Of a DNA stretch of 64,000 nucleotides, positions 34,144-42,727 are shown in pieces. A program made the position numbers and the translations under genes. Position 1 is the stretch's first letter. Every line of letters begins with the position of its first letter. The notes beneath the pieces were generated by a model. It made no database searches, was not told the DNA's origin, and worked only from the letters and a program-made list of their open reading frames with translations. Origin of the DNA: Rugamonas aquatica (GTDB taxonomy: Bacteria > Pseudomonadota > Gammaproteobacteria > Burkholderiales > Burkholderiaceae_D); the NCBI RefSeq assembly GCF_009380215.1, contig NZ_WHUG01000020.1, positions 1 through 64,000 of the forward strand, in the 5' to 3' direction.

Positions 34144-35166
34144 ATGAACATCCCATTTATGCCCTCACGCGCCTCCTGCGCCATGGCCACCCTGATACTG
34201 CTGGGCGCGTTTGGCACTGTCCAAGCCGCCACCTTTAAAGATCCCCGGTTCGAGTCGCTGCAAGACGCCGGCAAATATTCCGACCTGGAGCAACTTGCCC
34301 AGGCGCGCTTGAAAGCCAATCCCGGCGACGCAGAAGCCAGCGCGGCCTTGTCGCTGGCACTCACTTTTGTCGACGCCGGCGATGCCAAACGGCTCGATGC
34401 CGGCGCCAGGCAGGCCAGGCTATGCATTGAGCAGCACCCGATGGCGGCGGCCTGCCATCTGGCAGCGGCCGAGAACCTCGGTATGCAGATGGTCAATATG
34501 GGGATGGCCAAAGCCATGCGCAGCGCGGGGACCTTGAAGGACGCCTGGATCCGCACGCTGGAGCTGGATCCGGGCAGCTTTACGGCCCGGGTGCAGCTGG
34601 CCAAGCTGTATGTGACCTTGCCCGGCATGTTGGGCGGCAGCCTCTCCAAGGCCAGGGACCTGGAAGCCGCCGTGCGCAGCAGCCAGCCCGAGACTGCGCG
34701 CATCATCCGCGTCCACATCGCCGCCGAGGACAAGAAATGGGCGGAGATGGAGAGCGAGTTGCTGGCGCTCAAACCGAGCCAGGATGGTGCCATGCGCAAA
34801 GAGGTACGTGAAGCCACCACCCAGCTGGCCAAGGTCTTTTTGAATGACAGCAAAGACCTGGCCAGGGCCACGCGCCTGTATCAGACGCTGCAGCGCGATC
34901 AACCCGATACGGCAAGTGGCTTTTACGGCATGAGCCGGGTCTACGCCGCGCAGGGCCAAACGGACGAGGCGATCCGCAACCTGGAGCGGGCCCGGGCCCT
35001 GGGCGATGCCGCCGAATACCCGATCGACCACCGGCTGGGTGATGCCTATCTGGCCAAGGGAGACAAGGCGCAGGCCAAGGCGGCTTACGAGCGCTACCTC
35101 GCCAACAAGCGCGCCAACCCGGCCAATCTGGAAAGCGCCCGCAAGAGCCTGAGCCAAATCAACTAG
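34144..35166 (+). CDS. Secreted tetratricopeptide-repeat protein
   Basis: 340 aa with a signal peptide (about 1-28, ending TVQAA) and TPR-like helical repeats throughout: QLAQARLKANPGDAEASAALSLAL, AWIRTLELDPGSFTARVQLAKLY, RLYQTLQRDQPDTASGFYGMSRVYAAQGQTDEAI and GDAYLAKGDKAQAKAAYERYL. No catalytic motif. Probably a periplasmic scaffold. Start at 34144 because the signal peptide begins there; the frame is open to 34012. First gene of the block between two tRNA-Lys copies, followed by a membrane protein and a LytS/LytTR pair. Confidence 0.82.
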   Translation: MNIPFMPSRASCAMATLILLGAFGTVQAATFKDPRFESLQDAGKYSDLEQLAQARLKANPGDAEASAALSLALTFVDAGDAKRLDAGARQARLCIEQHPMAAACHLAAAENLGMQMVNMGMAKAMRSAGTLKDAWIRTLELDPGSFTARVQLAKLYVTLPGMLGGSLSKARDLEAAVRSSQPETARIIRVHIAAEDKKWAEMESELLALKPSQDGAMRKEVREATTQLAKVFLNDSKDLARATRLYQTLQRDQPDTASGFYGMSRVYAAQGQTDEAIRNLERARALGDAAEYPIDHRLGDAYLAKGDKAQAKAAYERYLANKRANPANLESARKSLSQIN

Positions 35167-35227
35167 AAAGCGCGCCATGAAACTTCGCATATCCTCTCCT
35201 GCCGCACCGTCACACAAAGAATGCAAC

Positions 35228-35647
35228 ATGAGCGACGACGACGTGCCCGTGTGGCGCTTGTACCTGTTGCGTGCGCTATATTTGATGGTTTCAGTGGGGT
35301 TGGCACTCTCATTTTGGCCTGCGTTGCTGCATCACAGCGACCGCTGGGCCCTGTGGGCGCAGCGTCGCGGGGAGATGGTGGCCATGCTGCTGGCCTTGTC
35401 GATGCTGTGCGTGTGGGGCTTGCGCTACCCGCTGCAAATGCTGCCTTTGCTGATTTTCGAGCTGGTCTGGAAGACCGTGTGGATTGCGGCCATTGCCTAC
35501 CCTTTGTGGCAGCATGGGGCGATGACTCCCGGCGTCGAGGAATCCTTCTATGCTTGCCTGGCGGGTATCGTGATCACGCCGCTGGTCTTGCCCTGGCGTT
35601 ATATCGCGCACCACTATTTCAGAAAACCTGGCCAGCGCTGGCGGTGA
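35228..35647 (+). CDS. Small integral membrane protein, unknown function
   Basis: 139 aa with about four hydrophobic segments (LRALYLMVSVGLALSFWPAL; MVAMLLALSMLCVWGL; MLPLLIFELVWKTVWIAAIAY; a C-terminal one, FYACLAGIVITPLVLPW). Not recognised. ATG at 35228 chosen; ATG at 35177 gives a polar extension. Lies 61 bp after the TPR gene and 60 bp before the sensor kinase, same strand; possibly one transcription unit. Confidence 0.72.
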   Translation: MSDDDVPVWRLYLLRALYLMVSVGLALSFWPALLHHSDRWALWAQRRGEMVAMLLALSMLCVWGLRYPLQMLPLLIFELVWKTVWIAAIAYPLWQHGAMTPGVEESFYACLAGIVITPLVLPWRYIAHHYFRKPGQRWR

Positions 35648-35707
35648 TGAAGGGCCTTGGACATACTCTCTGTTTTCGCGCCTCAATTATCGGAGTATCC
35701 TGTCGCC

Positions 35708-36802
35708 ATGCTACCCACTCCTGCTCTCGAAGTCGCTCCGCAGGCGCTGAATTTCCGTTGGCGGGCCTTATTTGGCTGGCGCCGCGTGTGTACAGCCGCC
35801 GCCATCTGCACCCTGCTGTTTGCTTTGCTGAGTCTCAACTATGCGACGTTTACCTTGCGCCTGCCGATTCGGGTGTACTGCACAGGCTTGGCGGTGCTGC
35901 TGGCCTTTGGCCTGTTCGAGCAATGGCCACGCCGGCTTCCCAGATGGTTGGCGCGCTGGGTGCTGCAAGTAATTGCGGTCGGCGTGACGGTGCCCGTCAC
36001 CATCTTCCTTTTCTTCAAGCTGGGCACGCCTCCGGGTGCACCGCAATTCTGGGACGAACCGAAGCGATTGAATGGTTTCATGACGATGTTGTTTGTCGGT
36101 ACGCTGGTGGCGCCCTGGACTGCGCTGGCCGCCTTGTTGCGCCAGCGCGAGGCCAGGGCGGAGAAGCAAGCGATCGAATTCGAATTGGAGCGCACTGAGA
36201 TGGCCCGCCAGGCGCTGGATGCCCACATGCGCCTGCTCACCGCCCAGGCACAGCCGCATTTTCTGTTCAATACCCTGGCCAATGTACAGGCGCTGGTCGA
36301 GGCGGGTTCGCCGCGTGCGCCGCAGCTGCTGCAAAGCCTGACGGACTACTTGCGCGCAGCGGTGCCGCGCCTGGACGGCTCTGCCAACACGCTGAACCAG
36401 GAATTGGAGCTGGTGCGCGCCTATCTGGAGTTGATGCAAATGCGTATGCCCGATCGCCTTGCATTCGATTTGCATACCGGCGCCGGCGTCCACCTGCTGC
36501 GCTGCCCGCCGATGACGCTGCTGACGCTGGTCGAGAATGCAGTCCAGCACGGCATCGATCCCAGCGAAGAAGGCGGCCGCATCGTCGTTCGCGCCGATTT
36601 GATAGGCGACGGGCGCTGCCGCTTGAGCGTCAGCGACACCGGTGTGGGCTTGCAGGCGACCGGCCGCGGCCTGGGCACCGGGCTGGCGGCGCTGCGCGAA
36701 CGTCTGCATTGGGCCTACGGCGCCAGCGCGACGATGGACTTGAGCGAAGTGGAACCGCATGGCGTGCAAGTCGTGATTGAATTTACTATCGAGCCAAAAT
36801 GA
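35708..36802 (+). CDS. LytS-type sensor histidine kinase
   Basis: 364 aa. Four hydrophobic segments in the first 140 residues, then a His_kinase (LytS/YehU class) domain with the phospho-acceptor in AQPHFLFNTLANVQALVEAG, and an ATPase domain with the N box LVENAVQHGI and G boxes DTGVGL and GTGLAALRERL. Such kinases pair with LytTR regulators. Start at 35708 with GGAG upstream. Its stop overlaps the regulator's start by four bases. Confidence 0.92.
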   Translation: MLPTPALEVAPQALNFRWRALFGWRRVCTAAAICTLLFALLSLNYATFTLRLPIRVYCTGLAVLLAFGLFEQWPRRLPRWLARWVLQVIAVGVTVPVTIFLFFKLGTPPGAPQFWDEPKRLNGFMTMLFVGTLVAPWTALAALLRQREARAEKQAIEFELERTEMARQALDAHMRLLTAQAQPHFLFNTLANVQALVEAGSPRAPQLLQSLTDYLRAAVPRLDGSANTLNQELELVRAYLELMQMRMPDRLAFDLHTGAGVHLLRCPPMTLLTLVENAVQHGIDPSEEGGRIVVRADLIGDGRCRLSVSDTGVGLQATGRGLGTGLAALRERLHWAYGASATMDLSEVEPHGVQVVIEFTIEPK

Positions 36803-37581
36803 CCCCAGCCTCCCCTATCACGGCCTTGATTGCCGACGACGAACCGCTGCTGCGCGAGATCATGGAGGCGCGCCTGGCCGCCGCTTGGCCGGAGCTGAAA
36901 ATCGTCGCGCAGGCGCGCAATGGCCGGCAGGCCGTCGAACTGTTCGAGCAGCATCAGCCAACGATTTGCTTTTTGGACGTGCACATGCCCGGCCTGAGCG
37001 GCATTGAGGTGGCGCGCCAGATAGGCAAGCGTTCGCACCTGGTTTTTGTGACCGCCTTTGGCGAGTACGCGCTGGATGCTTTCGAACATGGCGTGCTGGA
37101 CTATCTCGTCAAGCCGGTCACCGCCGCTCGCCTCGCCGAGACGGTGGCGCGACTGCAGGCGCGCTTGCAAACGCATCAACCAGCAGTGCACACCGATGCA
37201 CTGCTGGCGCAGTTGGCGGAGCGACTCAAGCTCAACCAACCGGAGCCCATGGGCTGGGTGCGCGCCACCGTGGGCAGCTCCCTGCGGATGATCCCGGTCG
37301 ATGACATTGACTTTCTCAAGAGCGACACAAAGTACACGCTGGTGGCATACCGCGATGAAGGGCAAGCCGCCGAAGCGCTGATACGGATGCCGCTGAAAGA
37401 GCTGATCGCGCAACTTGACCCAAAGCAGTTTGCCCAGGTACATCGCTCGGTTGTCGTCAATCTGCGGTCAATCCGCTGCGTCACGCGCGGCGAGAATGAA
37501 ACCGCCGATATTGAACTCAAGGGTCGCAGCGAGCGCCTACCGGTCAGCCGCAGCTACTTGCAGGTTTTTAAAGAGATGTAG
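36799..37581 (+). CDS. LytTR-family response regulator
   Basis: 260 aa. Receiver domain (about 5-120; LIADDEPLLREIMEARL, phospho-acceptor Asp in CFLDVHMPGLSG, KPV) and a C-terminal LytTR DNA-binding domain (about 155-258; IPVDDIDFLKSDTKYT, PLKELIAQLDPKQFAQVHRSVVVNLRSI). Cognate regulator of the adjacent LytS-type kinase (ATGA overlap). The targets are not known; the TPR and membrane protein genes just upstream are candidates. Its stop overlaps the convergent small gene at 37568. Confidence 0.94.
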   Translation: MTPASPITALIADDEPLLREIMEARLAAAWPELKIVAQARNGRQAVELFEQHQPTICFLDVHMPGLSGIEVARQIGKRSHLVFVTAFGEYALDAFEHGVLDYLVKPVTAARLAETVARLQARLQTHQPAVHTDALLAQLAERLKLNQPEPMGWVRATVGSSLRMIPVDDIDFLKSDTKYTLVAYRDEGQAAEALIRMPLKELIAQLDPKQFAQVHRSVVVNLRSIRCVTRGENETADIELKGRSERLPVSRSYLQVFKEM

Positions 37582-37861
37582 GTGCGGCTACGCCGGGCGC
37601 GGCAGCGGCCTTGGGCTTGCGCGGGGCGCGCGGCTTTTTCGGCTTCTCTGCCGGGGCAGCGGCCTCGCGGCCTTTGACCGCTTCAATCAGGGCGTTGGCG
37701 TAGGCGTTGCGAGCGGTCTGGGCGAATGCGGTTTGTTGCTGCAAGCGGGCCAGTTCGGCGTCGACGGCCTGGATGTTGGCGGCCTGAATCCTGGCAGCCT
37801 CGTTCAGGTTGGCGGAGGCGTAGGAGGTGCCATTGATCGTAACGTATTGCGGTAAAGTCAT
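37568..37861 (-). CDS. Small DUF6447-like protein
   Basis: 97 aa: short beta start (YVTINGTSYASANL), an Ala/Gln-rich helix (IQAANIQAVDAELARLQQQTAFAQTARNAYANAL) and a Lys/Pro/Ala-rich basic tail (KPKKPRAPRKPKAAA). The first two parts resemble small proteins I associate with DUF6447; the basic tail could bind nucleic acid. Function unknown. Its 3' end overlaps the LytTR gene by 14 bp in convergent orientation. Confidence 0.65.
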   Translation of the reverse strand: MTLPQYVTINGTSYASANLNEAARIQAANIQAVDAELARLQQQTAFAQTARNAYANALIEAVKGREAAAPAEKPKKPRAPRKPKAAAAPGVAAPTSL

Positions 37862-38011
37862 CGTCTTCCTTGATTATCGTATCCGGGCCGAAAATCCCAG
37901 TCGACCGTGATTGTATGTCTAACCGGCACGCCTCGCCAAGGGCGCCTGCGCCCTCCTGCGGCTGTTAGGGCTTGTCAGATTCCGTTCCGCGCATTATCAT
38001 GCTGGCCCCTT

Positions 38012-38087
38012 GGGTCGTTAGCTCAGCTGGTAGAGCAGCGGACTTTTAATCCGTTGGTCGCAGGTTCGAATCCCGCACGGCCTACCA
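38012..38087 (+). tRNA. tRNA-Lys (anticodon TTT), copy 3
   Basis: 76 bases, identical to copies 1 and 2 about 4.2-4.4 kb upstream; CCA encoded. Followed by its own terminator. Confidence 0.98.
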
Positions 38088-38099
38088 AGATACCTCAAG

Positions 38100-38133
38100 A
38101 AAGCCCACCAACTTCGGTTCGTGGGCTTTTTTG
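38100..38133 (+). terminator. Terminator after tRNA-Lys copy 3
   Basis: Stem AAGCCCAC / GTGGGCTT around CAACTTCGGTTC, followed by a T run. Confidence 0.88.
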
Positions 38134-38152
38134 TTTCTGCGTCAGCCCATAC

Positions 38153-38179
38153 AAAAAAGCCCATGAACTCATGGGCTTT
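38153..38179 (-). terminator. Terminator of the PKD-repeat gene (minus strand)
   Basis: Stem AAAGCCCATGA / TCATGGGCTTT with a two-base loop; read on minus it is followed by a T run. It lies 12 bp past the stop at 38192. Confidence 0.85.
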
Positions 38180-38191
38180 GGGATGCTCAGA

Positions 38192-39742
38192 CTAGCGATA
38201 AATCAAATAGAACTTCAACCCGCTTGCGTTCTGCGTCGCGCTGCCGGTCTGCACCAGCGCCACGTGGTTGCCGCCGGCGCTATGGAAGATATTGCGGCCG
38301 TAGCTGGTCTGACCATTGACGGGCGGGAAATTCAAGTCGCCCGCAAACTGTATCAGCTCGCCTGTATAGCGCCTGTAGGTGCTCGGGTAGGTTGCCGCAT
38401 AGTCCGGATAGCTGCCTGGCGTGCTGGCAATCGCCAAGGTCTCCAGTGCGTCCGATTGGCTCAGCGACGCCAGCGTGCCCGTCAGCGCCAGCTTGCCGCC
38501 GTACAGCAAGGTATCGGCGCGGAAGTAGGTGCCGAGCGAGGTGAACACCCAGTCCTCCTTCGACGACAGGAACAAGGTCAAACCGATCGGATAATCGCCG
38601 TGATAAGGCGAATCGCCGTAGATGGTGACGGCATCGCTGGCCGCATCGGTGGCGAAGAAGGAAATGTCCACCGGCGACAACCCCTCGGATACGGCATACC
38701 CCTTGTGATTGAGCGGCGAATAAATGCCATGCATGGTGCTGTAGAAGTAGCCGAAGCCGGTTGGACTAGTTCCCGGCGCCAGCGTCACACCGGTGCGCGC
38801 ATTCAGCGCGGATACCGATGGCGAGTACCACTGCCCGCCGGTCTGGCCGCTGAGGTACACCAGGCCGCTATTAATCAGCATCACTTCGGTCTGCGCGCCA
38901 CCAGTGGCGCTGGTGCGGATGATGCTGGCCGTTTGCAGATCCACCAGCGTCACCAGTCCCTCGTGCAGCACGGCGGCCAGCTTGCCGTCGCGGCTCAGGC
39001 TCATCGCCTTGTAAGCGGCCGGCAAAATCACCGACTTGATCACGCCGCTGAATGGATCGACGATTTTCAGCGCATCCGGCCCGCTCGCCACCATCACCGC
39101 CTTGTCCAGCGACTTGCTGTAGCGCGTCGCGAGCGGCGTAAATGGCAAGGCGACCGAGCCGCTGAGCTGGGCCAGCACCTTCACATCCTGGCGGGTCGTC
39201 ACCGCACGCTTGCCGTCACTGACCTTGAGCAACAGGGTGTAAGTGCCCGGCAGATCCGGCGTGAAGGACAGCTCGGCCGCATCGGGCTTGGCCAGCGCCG
39301 CGGACGATCCGCTGGGTTTGCTGCCCAGCGTCCAGTTGTAGTTGAGCGGGTCAGCGTCCTCGTCGTAGCTCAAGCCGCCCGAGACGGTGACCACGCCGCC
39401 CGCCAGCACGGTCAGCGCGCTCTTGTCGAGCACCGCCACGGGCACGTGGTTGGTGGCAGTGACCGTCAGATCCTGCTCCGAGAAGGCGCCGACCGGGTCG
39501 GTCACGCGCAAGCGCACCACGTAGTTACCGCCGAGATCAGGCGTGAACTTCAAGGAAGCCGCGTTCGACGACGGCAGCGACACATTGCTGCCGCCCGGCT
39601 TGGATTGCAGGGTCCAGGCATAGGTCAGGGCGCCGGCCTCGGGATCGGAGCTTGCCGCGCCGCTCAGCGCAACTTCCGCACCGATCGATGGCGTACCCGT
39701 GCAGCAGGGACGGCGCCGGTTTGTGGGCGCGCACAATTGCAA
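38192..39742 (-). CDS. PKD/Ig-like repeat protein with beta-propeller-like C-terminus, apparently 5'-truncated or frameshifted
   Basis: 516-aa open frame with two PKD/cadherin-like repeats (VALSGAASSDPEAGALTYAWTL; GGLSYDEDADPLNYNWTLGSKPSG) and a long C-terminal region that looks like a surface beta-propeller. The only start is a TTG inside what should be the first strand of repeat 1, and there is no signal peptide, unlike related surface proteins. A second frame beginning at ATG 39749 (MKIAIVRAHKP) overlaps and suggests a frameshift or a lost 5' end. Function unknown; whether the product is made is doubtful. Terminator downstream. Confidence 0.6.
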   Translation of the reverse strand: MQLCAPTNRRRPCCTGTPSIGAEVALSGAASSDPEAGALTYAWTLQSKPGGSNVSLPSSNAASLKFTPDLGGNYVVRLRVTDPVGAFSEQDLTVTATNHVPVAVLDKSALTVLAGGVVTVSGGLSYDEDADPLNYNWTLGSKPSGSSAALAKPDAAELSFTPDLPGTYTLLLKVSDGKRAVTTRQDVKVLAQLSGSVALPFTPLATRYSKSLDKAVMVASGPDALKIVDPFSGVIKSVILPAAYKAMSLSRDGKLAAVLHEGLVTLVDLQTASIIRTSATGGAQTEVMLINSGLVYLSGQTGGQWYSPSVSALNARTGVTLAPGTSPTGFGYFYSTMHGIYSPLNHKGYAVSEGLSPVDISFFATDAASDAVTIYGDSPYHGDYPIGLTLFLSSKEDWVFTSLGTYFRADTLLYGGKLALTGTLASLSQSDALETLAIASTPGSYPDYAATYPSTYRRYTGELIQFAGDLNFPPVNGQTSYGRNIFHSAGGNHVALVQTGSATQNASGLKFYLIYR

Positions 39743-39960
39743 TCTTCATGTCCAGTTTCCCAAATTTAGATACGGCAATCATATTGCCAAAAAATTAAAT
39801 TGAAAATAGGAAACTTTACTTAAGTATAAATAGTCATCGATATCGTTTTCGGTATCAAACGATAATATTTCTGCCAGGAAGCGTTTTCGGCCGCTGCGTA
39901 ACCGCCCTGTCATATGGCGCCACTACCTTGGTGCGTTTTCCACCTTCGTACGCTACCTAT

Positions 39961-41907
39961 ATGCCTTTGTTTTCACCGCGTCCCCATATCCTGGCCCTGA
40001 GTATCGGATTAGCCCTGAGCGCCTGCGGCGGCTCCCCCACTGAAGAACCGCTGGTGATCCCGGCAGCGCCAGCCGACCAGGGTGCAGCTGAAGTGGCGCC
40101 GCCGCCATCGGCCACCGCCTTTGTCGACACCGTCGCCACCAACCAGCGCGGCGACGCCCGCTACGCGACGCTGGCCACCAACGCCGGCGTCCGCATCCTG
40201 GGCGGCTTCCTCGATGTGTGGAAACCGTTGACCGAAATCGTCGACGCCGGCGTCACCGCGCCCGCCGCCGACGGCTACCCGGCCGTGGTCGCCTCGACCT
40301 GGACCGGCGTGCCCAACGACGGCACCCCGGACGGCAAAGTGGTCAACGCCGCCGTGCATCAGGCCAATATCGACTACGTCATCAAAGCCACCGCCAACCG
40401 TACGGCGGAACAAGCGGTGCAAGCCTATCTGGACGACCGCCGTGGCAAAGGCTACAGCGTCACCGACGGCATGGGTCCGCTGACCGGCGCCTGGCGCACC
40501 GCCGCCCAGCAGACCACCAGCATCAACACGGTCGCGGCCGACGCCACCAGCGTGCTGTACAACGACAGCGGCAACAACACCGGTGTCGCTGGCAGCGCCA
40601 ACGCCAGCTTCGGCAGCGTGGTCGACCTGGTCAACCTGGTCGGCGGCAACGCCTCCACCGAGCCGGCCAAGCGCTTCTACAAATACGCCCGCCCCTACCG
40701 CTGGAGCAGCAGCGTGCAGGTATTGCCGACGCTGGTGCCGGCCAAGAGCAGCACGCCGGCCACCGACGGCGGCTTCACCAGCGGCCACTCGGCCGAAGCC
40801 GCGCGCGACGCGGTCGCCATGGCCTATGCGGTGCCGGAGCGTTTCCAGGAAATGCTGAGCCGTGGCCTGGAGCTGGGCGAATCGCGCATCCTGGCCGGCA
40901 TGCATTCGCCGCTGGATGTGTTGAGCGGCCGCATCCTCGGCCAGGCCAGCGCCGCCGCCAACCTGGCGGATCCGGCCAACGCGGCCAGAAAAGCCGCAGC
41001 CGTCACCCAGGCGCACGCCACGCTGATGGCGGCCACCGGCACCACCGCCGACAGCTTTGCCGCCTATGCCCAGTCCGGCACCGTGGCCAATGACCGCTTT
41101 GCCGACTACGCCGCCAACAAGGCCAACTACCTGCGCCGCAGCACCTACGGCTTCGCGCCGGTCGCCGCCACCAATGCCGCCGCCGCCGTGCCGAAAGGCG
41201 CGGAAGTGCTGCTGGAAACCCGCCAGCCTTACCTGAGCGACGCCCAGCGCCGCGTGGTGCTGAAGACCACCGCGCTGCCGTCGGGCTATCCGGTCATGGA
41301 TGACGCCGAGGGCTGGGGCCGCTTGAACCTGTTCGCTGCGGCGGACGGCTATGGCGCGTTCAGCGGCAACGTCATCATCGTCATGGACGCCGGCAAGGGC
41401 GGCTTCAACGCGGTGGACCGCTGGCGCAATGACATCGGCGGCACCGGCAAGCTGATCAAGCAAGGCACGGGCACGCTGAAGCTGGCCGGCACCAACAGCT
41501 GGACCGGCGGCACCGAGCTGACGGCCGGCACGCTGCAAGGCGACTCCGCCGCCGCGTTCGGTGCGGGCGACGTCTACGTCAGCGGCGGCACGCTGGTGGC
41601 CAACGCCCCTGCCCCGCTGAAGGTCGCCGGCAAATATACCCAGCTGAGCGGCAGCACCACGCTGGAGCTGGACCTTGGCGCCGCCGGCAGCCAGGGCAGC
41701 CTGGCCGTGTCCGCCACCGCCACCATTGCCGGCGGGACGCTGCGCGTGAAGTTCGTCAACGGCTACAAGCCCAAGGCGGGTGATGTGTTGACCGTCATCA
41801 CAGCGGCCAGCCTGAAGGGCAAGTTCACCACCATCGCGGTGGATGGCTTCGCCAACGTCACGCCCAACTACAGCGCCACCACGTTGACGCTGACCATCGG
41901 CAGCTAA
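39961..41907 (+). CDS. PAP2-family acid phosphatase lipoprotein with autotransporter-associated repeat
   Basis: 648 aa. Lipoprotein signal (LALSAC, Cys22). A vanadium-haloperoxidase/PAP2-type phosphatase domain carries all three motifs: K237-x6-R244P245 (KRFYKYARP), TSGH with H276, and SR-x5-H-x3-D with R309 and H315 (SRILAGMHSPLD). The C-terminal 160 residues form a beta-strand repeat of the autotransporter-associated kind (GTGKLIKQGTGTLKLAGTNS; GGTELTAGTLQGD; GGTLVANA), but no outer-membrane barrel follows. It likely hydrolyses phosphate esters at the cell surface. ATG at 39961; a TTG at 39928 is the alternative. Confidence 0.88.
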   Translation: MPLFSPRPHILALSIGLALSACGGSPTEEPLVIPAAPADQGAAEVAPPPSATAFVDTVATNQRGDARYATLATNAGVRILGGFLDVWKPLTEIVDAGVTAPAADGYPAVVASTWTGVPNDGTPDGKVVNAAVHQANIDYVIKATANRTAEQAVQAYLDDRRGKGYSVTDGMGPLTGAWRTAAQQTTSINTVAADATSVLYNDSGNNTGVAGSANASFGSVVDLVNLVGGNASTEPAKRFYKYARPYRWSSSVQVLPTLVPAKSSTPATDGGFTSGHSAEAARDAVAMAYAVPERFQEMLSRGLELGESRILAGMHSPLDVLSGRILGQASAAANLADPANAARKAAAVTQAHATLMAATGTTADSFAAYAQSGTVANDRFADYAANKANYLRRSTYGFAPVAATNAAAAVPKGAEVLLETRQPYLSDAQRRVVLKTTALPSGYPVMDDAEGWGRLNLFAAADGYGAFSGNVIIVMDAGKGGFNAVDRWRNDIGGTGKLIKQGTGTLKLAGTNSWTGGTELTAGTLQGDSAAAFGAGDVYVSGGTLVANAPAPLKVAGKYTQLSGSTTLELDLGAAGSQGSLAVSATATIAGGTLRVKFVNGYKPKAGDVLTVITAASLKGKFTTIAVDGFANVTPNYSATTLTLTIGS

Positions 41908-41917
41908 GCCGCACAAC

Positions 41918-41940
41918 GCCCGGGCGCGCACTGCCCGGGC
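41918..41940 (+). terminator. Strong hairpin after the phosphatase gene
   Basis: GCCCGGGC repeated around GCGCACT forms an 8-bp GC stem 10 bp past the stop; no T run, so a terminator of this kind is only possible. Confidence 0.45.
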
Positions 41941-42022
41941 GATTGCTCAATCTTGCGCCCCTTCAAATGCCCTCAGCCCGCATCACAGTACTCTCGTCAA
42001 ATACCTTTGACAGGAGCCCACC

Positions 42023-42718
42023 ATGCAGCAGTCCGACGAAGAAGCATTCGAAAACGCAATCAAATCATTGGAAGCCACTACGGCCAGCGTGGGGATGCAT
42101 CTGGAGATTGATTCCACCGCGCGCCGATTTTACGCGCGCGAGATAAAGGCCATGTCAGACAAACTTCGCCGGGATGTCGCGGCAGGAAAGCTGACCTGGG
42201 CTCAAGCGGCGGAGCAGGCACAGGCCACGCGAAACGCCGTCATGCAACTCACCAGATCGCGCACTACGCCCGTTGCACGCGCTTTCGCAGAACACACAAA
42301 GGCTGAGGGCCGTGGCATGACGGCATTGGTCGCCGAAAAAACCGCAAAGCTGTTTGGGAAAAATGCTGCCTTCGCAAAGCTCACTACGTCAAAGCAGAAC
42401 CGCGTATTTGCCGAAATTGTGGCCTCGGCCGGCAGATCTCAACCCGCGATTACACGCAACGTGCTACGGCTATCGTACGTGGGCCGCAGCGTGATTCTGC
42501 TGTCGCTAGCACTATCGACGTACAACGTCCTCTCCGCTCGCGACAAATCCACGGCGGTCAAACGAGAACTCGTCACCACCACTGCGGGTATCGGCGGAAG
42601 CATTGCGGCTGGCGCTCTCGCGGGATTGGTGTGCGGCCCTGGCGCGCCTGTATGTGTGACAATAGGTGCGTTTGTCGGTGGCGCGCTGCCGGCCTTCGGC
42701 GCTGGCTTTATATGGTAG
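42023..42718 (+). CDS. Unknown protein with glycine-rich C-terminal membrane hairpin (candidate membrane-active toxin)
   Basis: 231 aa, start supported by CAGGAG eight bases upstream. The N-terminal 150 residues are hydrophilic and helical with no signal peptide (EEAFENAIKSLEATTASVG; RRDVAAGKLTWAQAAEQAQA). A hydrophobic segment follows (about 151-170, VGRSVILLSLALSTYNVLSA), and a glycine/alanine-zipper hairpin ends the protein (GIGGSIAAGALAGLVCGP; VTIGAFVGGALPAFGAGFIW). Similar tails occur at the ends of some polymorphic or T6SS membrane-targeting effectors (my recollection; not searched). Lower GC than neighbours. Followed after 9 bp by an unknown gene and then a MepA-like endopeptidase. Confidence 0.7.
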   Translation: MQQSDEEAFENAIKSLEATTASVGMHLEIDSTARRFYAREIKAMSDKLRRDVAAGKLTWAQAAEQAQATRNAVMQLTRSRTTPVARAFAEHTKAEGRGMTALVAEKTAKLFGKNAAFAKLTTSKQNRVFAEIVASAGRSQPAITRNVLRLSYVGRSVILLSLALSTYNVLSARDKSTAVKRELVTTTAGIGGSIAAGALAGLVCGPGAPVCVTIGAFVGGALPAFGAGFIW

Positions 42719-42727
42719 AGCAAGCTC

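Noticed and set aside
33821..34156. Minus-strand frame of 111 codons between the tRNA-Lys pair and the TPR gene
   Set aside because: An internal ATG gives a passable 50-residue peptide, but there is no ribosome site or family resemblance, and it runs through the tRNA terminator.
38012..38087. tRNA-Lys copy 3 as an attachment site of an integrated element
   Set aside because: No integrase and no partial tRNA repeat; all three tRNA genes are whole. Kept only as a possible recombination site.
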